From Gemmatimonas aurantiaca (GTDB taxonomy: Bacteria; Gemmatimonadota; Gemmatimonadetes; Gemmatimonadales; Gemmatimonadaceae): a stretch of DNA of 64,000 nt. Positions 36,207-44,610 of this stretch are shown in pieces. The stretch covers positions 372,001 through 436,000 of the forward strand of contig NZ_JBBCJO010000012.1 in the NCBI RefSeq assembly GCF_037190085.1, read 5' to 3'. Each line of letters opens with the position of its first letter. Position 1 is the first letter of the stretch. The notes beneath the pieces are model-generated. The model saw only the letters and a program-made list of their open reading frames with translations, was not told where the DNA came from and made no database searches. The translations under genes were made by a program, and so were the position numbers.

Positions 36207-37052
36207 ATGAACGTACGGCGCAATCATATGGTCCTCTCGAGACGCCTTGGAGCACGTCTGGCCGGCACGTCACTGGCCGCCATCGTGCTGCTGTTCGGAG
36301 CCTGTGTGCCCAACACGAGTCAGGAAGTGGCCATGGGCAACGACTACGCGCAGCAGGTCGAGCGCGAACTGCCCATGGTCCGCGATCCCGAAGTCGTGCG
36401 GTACATCAACGTGCTCGGCGATTCCATCGCGCGCGTGGTGGACGACCGGAGTCTGACCTGGCGCTTCAACGTCGTGGATCAGAGCGACATCAACGCGTTC
36501 GCCGTGCCCGGTGGTCACATCTACGTCAATCGTGGGCTGATCGAGAAGACCACCAACATGTCCGAACTGGCCGGCGTGATCGGTCATGAAATCGCGCACG
36601 TCACGCAGCGTCACAGCATGAAGCAGATGGCCGCCGCGCAGCGGGCCAACGCCGGACTCAGCATCGGCTGCATTCTGGCACCGTCCTTCTGTCAGGGTGC
36701 CGCCGGCGCGGGTGTGCAGGTCCTGGCGCAGGCGGGCTTTGCGAAGTTCAGCCGTGATGACGAAGCCGAAGCCGATCGTTATGGCGTGAAGTACGTGACG
36801 CGGGCGGGTATCGACCCGCGGGGCATGCCGAGCATGTTCCGCATCCTGCTCGCCGAGCGCCAGCGCAATCCCTCGGGGGTGGAAGGGTTCTTCTCGTCAC
36901 ATCCGGTGGAGGAGAGCCGCATCGAAGCCACCGAAAAGGAGATCGAGAAGATCGACCCGGTGATTCTCAAGTCCCTCACGCGCGATTCACCGGCCTTTCA
37001 GGCCTTCAAGCGGCGGCTGGCCAGTTTGCCGCATACGCAGACGGGGCGGTAG
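36207..37052 (+). CDS. M48-family zinc metallopeptidase lipoprotein
   Basis: A 281-residue periplasmic peptidase with the HExxH site in GVIGHEIAHVTQRHS and the third ligand Glu in FSRDDEAEADRYGVKY, the classic M48 layout. The signal ends in a lipobox (IVLLFGACVP), so it is probably anchored to a membrane. INAFAVPGGHIYVNRGLI is the conserved substrate strand. It resembles the BepA/LoiP group that helps outer-membrane protein quality control, without the TPR domain of BepA. ATG 36207 or 36228. The gene is followed by the giant palindrome at 37087-37378. Confidence 0.92.
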   Translation: MNVRRNHMVLSRRLGARLAGTSLAAIVLLFGACVPNTSQEVAMGNDYAQQVERELPMVRDPEVVRYINVLGDSIARVVDDRSLTWRFNVVDQSDINAFAVPGGHIYVNRGLIEKTTNMSELAGVIGHEIAHVTQRHSMKQMAAAQRANAGLSIGCILAPSFCQGAAGAGVQVLAQAGFAKFSRDDEAEADRYGVKYVTRAGIDPRGMPSMFRILLAERQRNPSGVEGFFSSHPVEESRIEATEKEIEKIDPVILKSLTRDSPAFQAFKRRLASLPHTQTGR

Positions 37053-37086
37053 TCGGATCCCCATAGACTCGAGGTGATCTACTGGC

Positions 37087-37378
37087 TGTGCGGGGCCGCC
37101 TGCGGCGGCGATACCCGCAGGATGAATAGCCGGATAAAAGCAGGATTTGTCCCGTGCGGGCGACGAGGACATCGCGCTGGGGACAGGTGGATTTTTTGAA
37201 ATGAACTACGGAGACAACCGTCGCGCGGTTGGGCCCGTTCTTCTCCCGCAGTTCAATTCAAAAAACTGCCTGTCCGACACGCGACATCACCTGCTCCCGG
37301 CATAGGACTATCCTGCTTTTATCCTGCTTTTATCCCGCTGTTCATCCTGCGGGTATCGCGCCCGCAGGGCGCCCACAC
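37087..37378. repeat. about 290-bp imperfect giant palindrome between convergent genes
   Basis: The outer arms are about 58 bp and nearly identical when inverted: 37087-37146 against 37320-37378 (shared core atcctgcttttatcc, then ttcatcctgcgggtatcg). Inner arms of 26 bp pair 37181-37206 with 37250-37275 (ggacag, with a run of T against a run of A). The centre has a small hairpin aaccg/cggtt. An imperfect zone in between also pairs partly. It occupies the whole M48/purine nucleoside phosphorylase junction. A half copy of the outer arm lies at 46386-46456. Confidence 0.88.
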
Positions 37379-37423
37379 AATCTGGCCAGCGCTCCCCAAG
37401 TGAGAGTCTCCCACGCGAGCCCG

Positions 37424-38320
37424 TCAGCCCCCATCCGGCAGCCGCCGCACGAACTCCGTGATCAGCGACTCGAAGCGCCCCGCCACGGCGCGGCCCGCGT
37501 CCATGACTTCGGCATGTGACAATGCCTGATGCGAAAGACCGGCCGCCTTGTTGGTGATGCAGGAAACGGCAACCGCACGCATGCCCACGGCGCGGGCGAC
37601 GATCACTTCGGGCACCGTCGACATGCCCACCGCATCCACACCCAGCCGCTCGAGCATGCGCACCTCCGCGGGCGTTTCGTAGGTGGGGCCCAGCAGTCCG
37701 CAGTACACGCCCTCGTGCAGCGGCACCCCCACCTGCTGCGCCGCAGTGCGCATGAGCGCGCGCAGTCCCCGGTCGTAGGGATCGGACATGTCGGGGAAAC
37801 GCTCGTCGCCGGGCTCGGGACGGCCAATGAGCGGATTGCGGTACATGAGATTCATGTGATCGGCGATCAGCATCAGATCCCCCGGTTCGAACGTGCGACG
37901 CACACCGCCGGCCGCGTTCGACGCGATGTACACCGGCGCGCCCAGCGCATGCAGCACACGCACGGGGAACGCGGCGAGTGCCGCATCGTGCCCCTCGTAC
38001 ATGTGGAAACGCCCTGCCAGCGCGACCACGGGCCGATCGGCCAGCGTGCCCACCAGCAACTGCCCCGCGTGTCCCGCCACCGTCGCCGTGGGGAATCCCG
38101 GGATGTGCGAGAACGGAATGCGCACCGCGTCCACGATATGTTCGGCCAGGCCGCCAAGCCCCGAACCGAGCACGATACCACACACCGGAGGCCGCAGCGG
38201 GTGCGACATCGCGTCGCCGGCACGCTGGCGGATGTAGTCGGCCGCGATACGCGCCGCGCCCGCGCCCATGGCTGGCGGACGGGATTCGTGCAGCGCCGTT
38301 TCGAACACACGGGCATTCAT
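37424..38320 (-). CDS. purine nucleoside phosphorylase
   Basis: Splits inosine or guanosine with phosphate into base and ribose 1-phosphate. The 298-residue protein is of the trimeric low-molecular-mass class: CGIVLGSGLGGLAEHI (phosphate loop Ser), GRFHMYEGHDA, YIASNAAGGVRRTFEPGDLM, YCGLLGPTYETPAEVRML (base and ribose site Glu/Tyr) and VGMSTVPEVIVARAVGM, with Asn in CITNKAAG. ATG 38320 overlaps the adenosine deaminase stop (ATGA). Last gene of the four-gene purine operon. Confidence 0.96.
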   Translation of the reverse strand: MNARVFETALHESRPPAMGAGAARIAADYIRQRAGDAMSHPLRPPVCGIVLGSGLGGLAEHIVDAVRIPFSHIPGFPTATVAGHAGQLLVGTLADRPVVALAGRFHMYEGHDAALAAFPVRVLHALGAPVYIASNAAGGVRRTFEPGDLMLIADHMNLMYRNPLIGRPEPGDERFPDMSDPYDRGLRALMRTAAQQVGVPLHEGVYCGLLGPTYETPAEVRMLERLGVDAVGMSTVPEVIVARAVGMRAVAVSCITNKAAGLSHQALSHAEVMDAGRAVAGRFESLITEFVRRLPDGG

Positions 38321-39429
38321 GCACCGACTCCCTGGGACGCGGTCGGATGCGCAACGAAGACGGACGACGCATTCTGCATCCACAGGTCGAGATCGCGCAC
38401 AGCGTCACGACGCAATCGCTGACGATCGGCCCACGGCAGAAAAGACGCATCGAAGGCATTGAGGGCCAGCGATGCGATCGTGCCGGCATCGAAACGCAGC
38501 TGCGTCACGCAGTGCCGGAATTCGTCGCTCAACGACACCCCGCTCATGAGCCGGTTGTCGGTATTGATGGTCACCACGGCGCCGAGCGCCACATACCGCG
38601 CCAACGGATGCTCCGCGAACGTGTGCGCGACCCGCGTCTGCACGTTGCTGGTCGGACATACTTCCAGGGGGATGCGGCGATCGACCACATACGATTCGAG
38701 CGTCGCATCTTCCTGCAGACGGGTTCCATGCCCGATACGATCGGTGGCGCAGCGATGGACCGCCTCGGCAATCGAAGTCGCGCCATCACCTTCGCCCGCG
38801 TGCACCGTGACGGCCAGATTGGCATTGCGCGCAAAATCGAAAGCCTGGGCATGCACATGCGCCGGATTGCCCAACTCGCCACCCGCCAGATCGAATGCCA
38901 CCACCCCGCGGTCCCGGTACGCCACCGCCAACTCGGCCATCTCCATCGCATGTGGCCACGGGAAACTGCGCAGCGCACAGACGATCACGCGGGCCACCGT
39001 GCCCGATTCGCGTTCGCCCCGGGAAAGCCCCCGCAACACCGCGTCCATCACCTCGTCCACACGCAGCCCTTCCCGCGTGTTGAGTGCCGGGCAGAAACGG
39101 GCCTCGATGTATCGCACTCCGTCCAGCGCGGCATCGACGACGAACTCGTAGGCCACGCGCTCCAGTTCGGCGACGGTCTGCATGACGGCCAGTGTGACGT
39201 CGAACCGGGCCAGATATTCTTCGAGATTGCGCGCATCGTCCACGCGCATCCACGATGCCAGCGCGTCGGGTGTGGCCGCCGGCAGCGTGATGCCGCGTGC
39301 GGCCGACAGTTCCATCAATGTGGACGACCGCAGCGATCCATCCAGATGACAGTGCAACTCGGCCTTGGGCAACCGGCGGATCAGCTCCGCCAGCGTGGTG
39401 TCGTCGATGTTTATGTCTGATAGACTCAT
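38317..39429 (-). CDS. add: adenosine deaminase
   Basis: Converts adenosine to inosine. The 370-residue protein begins, after a short helix, with the metal motif ELHCHLDGSLR. Other active-site segments are GVRYIEARFCP, LTVTVHAGEG-like AVTVHAGEGDG, RIGHGTRL (catalytic His), PLEVCPTSNVQT and VTINTDNRLMSG (metal Asp). ATG 39429 overlaps the stop of the 89-residue upstream gene by 4 bp, and its own stop overlaps the phosphorylase ATG by 4 bp, so it is translationally coupled at both ends. Confidence 0.95.
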   Translation of the reverse strand: MSLSDINIDDTTLAELIRRLPKAELHCHLDGSLRSSTLMELSAARGITLPAATPDALASWMRVDDARNLEEYLARFDVTLAVMQTVAELERVAYEFVVDAALDGVRYIEARFCPALNTREGLRVDEVMDAVLRGLSRGERESGTVARVIVCALRSFPWPHAMEMAELAVAYRDRGVVAFDLAGGELGNPAHVHAQAFDFARNANLAVTVHAGEGDGATSIAEAVHRCATDRIGHGTRLQEDATLESYVVDRRIPLEVCPTSNVQTRVAHTFAEHPLARYVALGAVVTINTDNRLMSGVSLSDEFRHCVTQLRFDAGTIASLALNAFDASFLPWADRQRLRRDAVRDLDLWMQNASSVFVAHPTASQGVGA

Positions 39430-39695
39430 GTCGGAACGCCCGCGTCGTCCGCACCCACCCGCTGCCGTACCGGAACAACGCGATAAATCGCGCCATTCAC
39501 GAGTGGCTCCTGCGCCGCCACGGGCAGTCCGCGACTGTCGGTGAGCTGCGCCGTTCCGGCCTCGATTTCCGCGGCCAGATCCGCTCGCAATGCCCGCACG
39601 GCGTCGAGCGCGACCGAACCCGATGGAACGCTCACGCCGCGTTCGTTCACGAAGGCGCGGATCTCCCGGCCGGTCGTATCGATGGTATCGGTCAT
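39426..39695 (-). CDS. 89-residue unknown, possible beta-grasp protein, in the purine operon
   Basis: No recognised family. The order of elements looks like a small beta-grasp fold: strand (EIRAFVNERGVSV), turn, helix (ALDAVRALRADLAAEIEAG), strand (AQLTDSRGLPV) and final strand (NGAIYRVVPV). The ThiS-type terminal Gly-Gly is absent. Its ATG overlaps the nucleotidase stop by 1 base (TGATG) and its TGA overlaps the deaminase ATG (ATGA). Such tight coupling on both sides argues that the protein is real and acts with its neighbours, perhaps as a regulator or subunit in nucleoside breakdown. The function is not known. Confidence 0.7.
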   Translation of the reverse strand: MTDTIDTTGREIRAFVNERGVSVPSGSVALDAVRALRADLAAEIEAGTAQLTDSRGLPVAAQEPLVNGAIYRVVPVRQRVGADDAGVPT

Positions 39696-42600
39696 CAGCG
39701 GGCACCCGGTGAAACGGAACGGATACGCACGGTGCTATCGGCCTGCACCGGCTGCGGTTGACGTCGCAGATACTCGGCCAGGGCATCGCTGTCCTGGATG
39801 GGCAGGTATTCCACCGAAACCGCCGTCTTCTGCAGATCCAGATAGAGATCGTCGATCATGAAATCGTTCATGACCACGCTGTAGATGCGATCGGGAACGA
39901 TCGCGGCACCGTTGGCTGCGGTCAGACGCGTGATACGCTGCCCGTCGGGCTTGGTCGCATCGTATTCGATGAGCAATCCGCTCACGTGCGCGTCGGGCGC
40001 GTTGCGCGCGAACGTGCGCTCCATCATGGGTTTGAGATCGCGGCCACGGACGCGCATGCGCACCAGCATGTTCCCGAAGGGACTGATCCGATGCACCCCT
40101 CCGAACGCGATCGGTCCCGCCCGCACGTCCACACGAATGCCGCCGTTGTTCATCATGCCGATATCGCCGGCACCGATGGTACGCACGGCATCGGCGATGA
40201 GGTTGCCGAGGGGATACTGATTGCCCGTGCGACGCAGATCGGCGGCGATGGTGGCCACGGGCTGCTGTTCCTTGGCCTCCGAGCGCGCCGATGCCACCCG
40301 CACGATGGAATCCACCGACGGCTCGGCGCCCTCCGTCACATTGCCGCGCACGGGACGGATTTCCGTGCGCGCCGCACCGCCACCCACCGGCAGATCGACC
40401 ACGACGATGCCGCGTCCGCTCGACGTAGGCTCCACGGCCGGCATGCCATCGAAGTCGAACGCGAGGTTCACGTGCGCGTGTCCCATCACGTACACATCGG
40501 GACGTTCGGCGCCCAGCGCCGCGACACGCCGTCCCAGCGCGATGCCCTCCCCTTCACACACCGTGGGCCGATCGCGCTCGCACCGTCCCCCGTCATGAAC
40601 GACGAAGATGATCACCTGCGCGCCGGCCGCGCGCAGCGCGCGGGCCCGCTCCCGATACACCGGAAGCGGATCGAGGAAGGTCAGCCCCTCCACCTTGCGG
40701 CGACTGGCGCTGGTCGACGTGTGCGTGCCCGCCGCGCCCACGATGCCGATGCGGATGCCGCCGCGCTGCACCATCGTGTCGGCGCGCAGCCACGAAGGCA
40801 TCTGCCCATCGGGGCCACGGACATTGGCGCCGAGCACCCGGTAGCGGAGCTCCCGCAGACGCACGCGCAGGGTGTCCTGGCCCAGATCGAACTCGTGATT
40901 GCCCAGTGCCCCCGCGGCGATATCGAACCGGTTCACCACGCCCACCGTGGGCCGTCCCGAATCCCAGTCGGATGCCGGCGTGCCAGTGAACAGATCGCCG
41001 GCATCGATGATGACGTTCTCACAGGCCGGCGCGACACACTCCCCCTGCGCCTTGCGCAAGGCGGCGGACAGCGCCACGGCACCACCCATGGGGCTGCCGC
41101 CCTCGACACGGGGCGCCAGTTGCGCGTGAAAATCGCTCATCGCGATGACACGCAACGTCCGCTGACCGGGTGTGGTGCTGACGGTCGATGCGGAGGCCCG
41201 ACCTGTGGCCTCGGCGCGGCGCCCACGCTGCTGCTCACGCATGATGGCTTCGCGCGCCGCGGCCGGCTCGATGGTCCAGTTGGCCGTGAAGTACTGGGCC
41301 GGCTCGATCTGCTTCACCCGCTCGATTTCCGCGATGACGAGTTGACGGATATCGGTGTCCCGCTCGTAGATCACGGGCGCATCGGCCAGCATCGCGTACG
41401 CACCGCCGCCCGACTGCCGGTAATTGTTCACCGCCATGGTGAACGTATCGCCGGGCTGCACGTCGCGCCCCTGATACTGCAGGCGCGTCACGCGCTGTCC
41501 CACGGGCTGCCGCAGGTCGAGCACGTAGTCGACACCGGCCAGCATGTCGAAGTTGTAGCCAGCCACCGCCGGATCGATGATCCCATTGGCGGGAGGCTGC
41601 CCGTCCGGGCCCAGGGAGCGGTAGTAACGCGCCGAGTGCTCGAGGTAGGCCCGGATCTGCGCCCCCGTGACCCGCACGGCCCGCAGCGTATTGTCGTACG
41701 GATAGAGCCGCGCGATCATGGCCCGCGTGATGTCACCGGCCGGCAACGTGGCGTCCAGTGAGAACACCGACACCGCGGCGAGATCCGACTTGGTTTCGCG
41801 TCGCATCACCTCGGCCACCAGATCCATGAGCGGCACATCGGTCACCCGCGCACTGTCGGACCGCCATGCCACCGACGTGCGGCCCACCACCGTCTGCACC
41901 CAGGTGCGGGCGGTCTCGTGTGTCCGCGCGAACGCGGCCAGGATCGCGGGTGACTCCTTGTGTCCCGTGACCAGCACCCGTTCCCCGCGCTTGGCGACCA
42001 CGGTCCACTTGCCCTTGGTCTTTTCCAGCGTGAGGGTGCCCACTCCCACCGAACCGGCCCAGTTCCGCGGCTGCATCACCAGCGCGCCGCCGATGGTGGT
42101 GTCCACCACTTCCCGATGGGAGTGGCCGAACACCACCACGTCCACGCCCGGGATCTCCCGCGGGATGCGTCCCGCCACATTCTCCGACGGCAAGCCGGTG
42201 GCCACGCTGTCGTACGTGGCCGGCTCCCCCAGTCCCGAGTGCAGCAGCACGACGACGACGTCGGCCTTGCGACGTCGCGCCTCGGCCACCGAGGCCTTCA
42301 CGGCGGGGACGATGTCGGACACCGTCACACCGGCCTGCTGCAGATTGTCGCGGTCCCACACCATCGATCCGGGGGTGGTCCCGCCTACGATGGCGATACG
42401 CACACCGGCCCGTGTCACCATGGCCAGTGGGGCGACGAACCGGCGGCCATCGGTGTAGTGCACGTTCGCGGCCACGAACGGGAATCCGGCCTGGGCGATG
42501 GCGCGTTTCAGCAACGGCACGCCGTAGTTGAATTCGTGATTGCCCAGCACGGCCGCGTCGTAGCGCATCACGTTCATGGCGGCGATCACCGGATGCACCG

Positions 42601-42946
42601 GTGGAGGCGCCACCCGCGCGGCCACATACGTCAGCGGGTTGCCCTGCAGAATGTCACCGGCCTCCACCAGCACCACCCGTCCGGGATTGGCGCCACGGAC
42701 CGAGTCGATGATCGTGGCCGCGGACGCCAGCGAGTGCGTAGGGTCGGGCGCGCCGGCGTAGTAGTCCCAGCCACGCAGGCGACCGTGCACATCGGTGGTG
42801 GAGGCGATGACCAGATCCACCTTGGTCTGGGCGCCGGCGGGAGACGGGAGCGCGGCGGGGGCGATCGCGCCCAGGGTCGTCGCCAGGGCCAGGAGCGCCG
42901 ACCGTCGGCGGACCACGCATTGGAGACCTGCAGGCAGTTGTTCCAT
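39695..42946 (-). CDS. tandem double 5'-nucleotidase / 2',3'-cyclic nucleotide phosphodiesterase
   Basis: A 1083-residue exported protein made of two complete UshA/CpdB-type units in a row. Unit 1 (about 45-520): signal peptide ending PSPAGAQ, metal motif STTDVHG, AGDILQGNP, GNHEFNYG, FGHSHREV, then a 5'-nucleotidase C-domain (TMAVNNYRQSGGGAY). Unit 2 (about 590-1075): SDFHAQLAP, AGDLFTGTP, GNHEFDLG, VMGHAHVN, then a second C-domain (MNNGGIRVDV, GNMLVRMRVRGRDL, YSVVMNDFMIDD). Both metal sites look intact. It would dephosphorylate nucleotides in the periplasm, feeding nucleosides to the deaminase and phosphorylase encoded downstream. Confidence 0.93.
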   Translation of the reverse strand: MEQLPAGLQCVVRRRSALLALATTLGAIAPAALPSPAGAQTKVDLVIASTTDVHGRLRGWDYYAGAPDPTHSLASAATIIDSVRGANPGRVVLVEAGDILQGNPLTYVAARVAPPPVHPVIAAMNVMRYDAAVLGNHEFNYGVPLLKRAIAQAGFPFVAANVHYTDGRRFVAPLAMVTRAGVRIAIVGGTTPGSMVWDRDNLQQAGVTVSDIVPAVKASVAEARRRKADVVVVLLHSGLGEPATYDSVATGLPSENVAGRIPREIPGVDVVVFGHSHREVVDTTIGGALVMQPRNWAGSVGVGTLTLEKTKGKWTVVAKRGERVLVTGHKESPAILAAFARTHETARTWVQTVVGRTSVAWRSDSARVTDVPLMDLVAEVMRRETKSDLAAVSVFSLDATLPAGDITRAMIARLYPYDNTLRAVRVTGAQIRAYLEHSARYYRSLGPDGQPPANGIIDPAVAGYNFDMLAGVDYVLDLRQPVGQRVTRLQYQGRDVQPGDTFTMAVNNYRQSGGGAYAMLADAPVIYERDTDIRQLVIAEIERVKQIEPAQYFTANWTIEPAAAREAIMREQQRGRRAEATGRASASTVSTTPGQRTLRVIAMSDFHAQLAPRVEGGSPMGGAVALSAALRKAQGECVAPACENVIIDAGDLFTGTPASDWDSGRPTVGVVNRFDIAAGALGNHEFDLGQDTLRVRLRELRYRVLGANVRGPDGQMPSWLRADTMVQRGGIRIGIVGAAGTHTSTSASRRKVEGLTFLDPLPVYRERARALRAAGAQVIIFVVHDGGRCERDRPTVCEGEGIALGRRVAALGAERPDVYVMGHAHVNLAFDFDGMPAVEPTSSGRGIVVVDLPVGGGAARTEIRPVRGNVTEGAEPSVDSIVRVASARSEAKEQQPVATIAADLRRTGNQYPLGNLIADAVRTIGAGDIGMMNNGGIRVDVRAGPIAFGGVHRISPFGNMLVRMRVRGRDLKPMMERTFARNAPDAHVSGLLIEYDATKPDGQRITRLTAANGAAIVPDRIYSVVMNDFMIDDLYLDLQKTAVSVEYLPIQDSDALAEYLRRQPQPVQADSTVRIRSVSPGAR

Positions 42947-43162
42947 AGGGGAATGCTAGTCGCTCCTCCCCGCCCTTTGGAGGGGCAGATGACCCGGGTA
43001 CCCTGCCACGCTTGCCGGGCCCCCGGCCCGTCCGCGAACTTTCGGGATGGCATACATCGGTACCGGATCGCCGATACAGGGTCGTTACACGGTCGTGGCG
43101 ATCCGGACACGACGCCTGGGCAGGTTGGTTGCTGTGTCACGCACGATCCCGCAGGTCCGTAC

Positions 43163-43834
43163 ATGAAACCGCTCATCATCGGCATTGCGGGAGGCACCGG
43201 CTCCGGAAAGTCCACGGTGGCGCGCAAAGTGGCCGAAGCGCTTCCCGGCGCCTCGGTCGCGTTCATCGAGATGGACGCGTACTACCGCGATTTCCGGCAC
43301 CTCACACTGGAGCAACTGCATCAGGTGAACTGGGACCACCCCGACGCGTTCGATGTGGAATTGCTGTCCGAGCACATCGCGACGCTCGCCGGTGGCGAGG
43401 CGGTGGACATGCCGCACTACGAGTTCGCCACGCACTCCCGCAGTGCGTATACCAGACGGATCGAACCCGCGGATGTGGTGGTGATCGACGGCATCCTGCT
43501 GCTTGCCGACGCGAACATCCGGGCCCAGTGTGAAGTGAAGGTCTTTGTGGATGCCGATCCCGACATCCGCCTCATCCGGCGCATTCGCCGCGATACGGCG
43601 GTGCGCGGGCGGTCGCTGGAGTCGGTGCTCGACCAGTATCTCACGACCGTGCAACCCATGCATCTCCAGTTCGTGGAGCCCAGCAAGCGTTACGCGGATG
43701 TGATCGTCCCCCGAGGGGGAAGCAACACCGTCGCGATCGAGATGATCGTCGCCAAGATCCAGCGACGATTGCTGCAGCGTGCGGCGGTGATCGCAACCTC
43801 CTCGGCGTCCCCGGCCGTGTCCGGTTCGACCTGA
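43163..43834 (+). CDS. udk: uridine kinase
   Basis: Phosphorylates uridine and cytidine with ATP in pyrimidine salvage. The 223-residue protein starts MKPLIIGIAGGTGSGKSTVA with the P-loop, then EMDAYYRD (substrate Asp/Tyr), NWDHPDAFD, PHYEFATHSR and VVIDGILLLAD. Arg-rich lid IRRIRRDTAVRGR follows. The frame is open for more than 1 kb upstream, but that is the antisense of the nucleotidase gene. It is divergent from the purine operon and 7 bp upstream of the response-regulator gene, with which it may be cotranscribed. Confidence 0.95.
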   Translation: MKPLIIGIAGGTGSGKSTVARKVAEALPGASVAFIEMDAYYRDFRHLTLEQLHQVNWDHPDAFDVELLSEHIATLAGGEAVDMPHYEFATHSRSAYTRRIEPADVVVIDGILLLADANIRAQCEVKVFVDADPDIRLIRRIRRDTAVRGRSLESVLDQYLTTVQPMHLQFVEPSKRYADVIVPRGGSNTVAIEMIVAKIQRRLLQRAAVIATSSASPAVSGST

Positions 43835-43841
43835 CCCCTGC

Positions 43842-44561
43842 ATGAACCCCGCTCCGCCAGCCACAGACCGCATTCTCGTCGTCGACGATGAACCCGAAAT
43901 CGTCGCCCTCGTCGCCTACCATCTGGCCAAGGCGGGCTATCGGGTGGCCACCGCCGCCTCCGGCCCCGACGCGCTGGAAGTGGCGAGACGGGAACGTCCG
44001 TCGCTCATCGTGCTCGATCTCATGCTGCCCGGCATGTCGGGCTTCGATGTGCTCGAACAACTCCGCACCGACGACAGCACCCGCGACGTTGCCGTCCTGA
44101 TGCTCACCGCCCGACGCGAGGAACCCGATCGCATCCGCGGACTTTCACTGGGCGCCGACGACTATCTCACCAAGCCGTTCTCGCCGGCGGAGTTGGTGCT
44201 CCGGGTCGGCGCGATTCTGCGGCGCACCGGTTCAGCCACACCGGTGAGCGCCGATACGCTGGTCATCGGTCCGCTGCACATCGATCGGGCGGCCATGACG
44301 GTGAAGGTGGACGGACAGGACGTGGAACTCACGCCCACCGAGTTCAAACTGCTGCTCACCCTGGCCGAACGACGCGGCCGTGTGCAGGGCCGCGGGCATC
44401 TGCTCGAAACCGTGTGGGAAGCGGCGCCCGACATCCAGACACGCACGGTGGACATGCACGTGCAGCGTCTGCGGTCGAAGCTGGGCGCGGCCGGGGAGTT
44501 GATCGAGACCGTGCGCGGCTTCGGATATCGCCTGCGGGCGAGCGCGCCGCGCCTCGTGTGA
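43842..44561 (+). CDS. phoB: OmpR/PhoB-family response regulator
   Basis: A 239-residue two-component transcription factor. Receiver domain: RILVVDDEPE with the acidic pocket, phosphoacceptor Asp59 in VLDLMLPGMSG, Thr in LMLTARRE and Lys in DDYLTKPFS. The winged-helix DNA-binding domain follows (DVELTPTEFKLLLTLAE, TRTVDMHVQRLRSKLG, ETVRGFGYRL). The next gene encodes the histidine kinase. The phosphate role is inferred from the downstream pst genes and the overall likeness to PhoB. Confidence 0.9.
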   Translation: MNPAPPATDRILVVDDEPEIVALVAYHLAKAGYRVATAASGPDALEVARRERPSLIVLDLMLPGMSGFDVLEQLRTDDSTRDVAVLMLTARREEPDRIRGLSLGADDYLTKPFSPAELVLRVGAILRRTGSATPVSADTLVIGPLHIDRAAMTVKVDGQDVELTPTEFKLLLTLAERRGRVQGRGHLLETVWEAAPDIQTRTVDMHVQRLRSKLGAAGELIETVRGFGYRLRASAPRLV

Positions 44562-44610
44562 CCGGGCGCGCGGTCCGCATCGATCTTCGTCTTCACGCCC
44601 ACCTGTTCAC

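Noticed and set aside
41960..43162. Upstream extension of the uridine kinase frame
   Set aside because: It lies antisense to the nucleotidase gene and has no family similarity. The kinase N-terminus begins at 43163.
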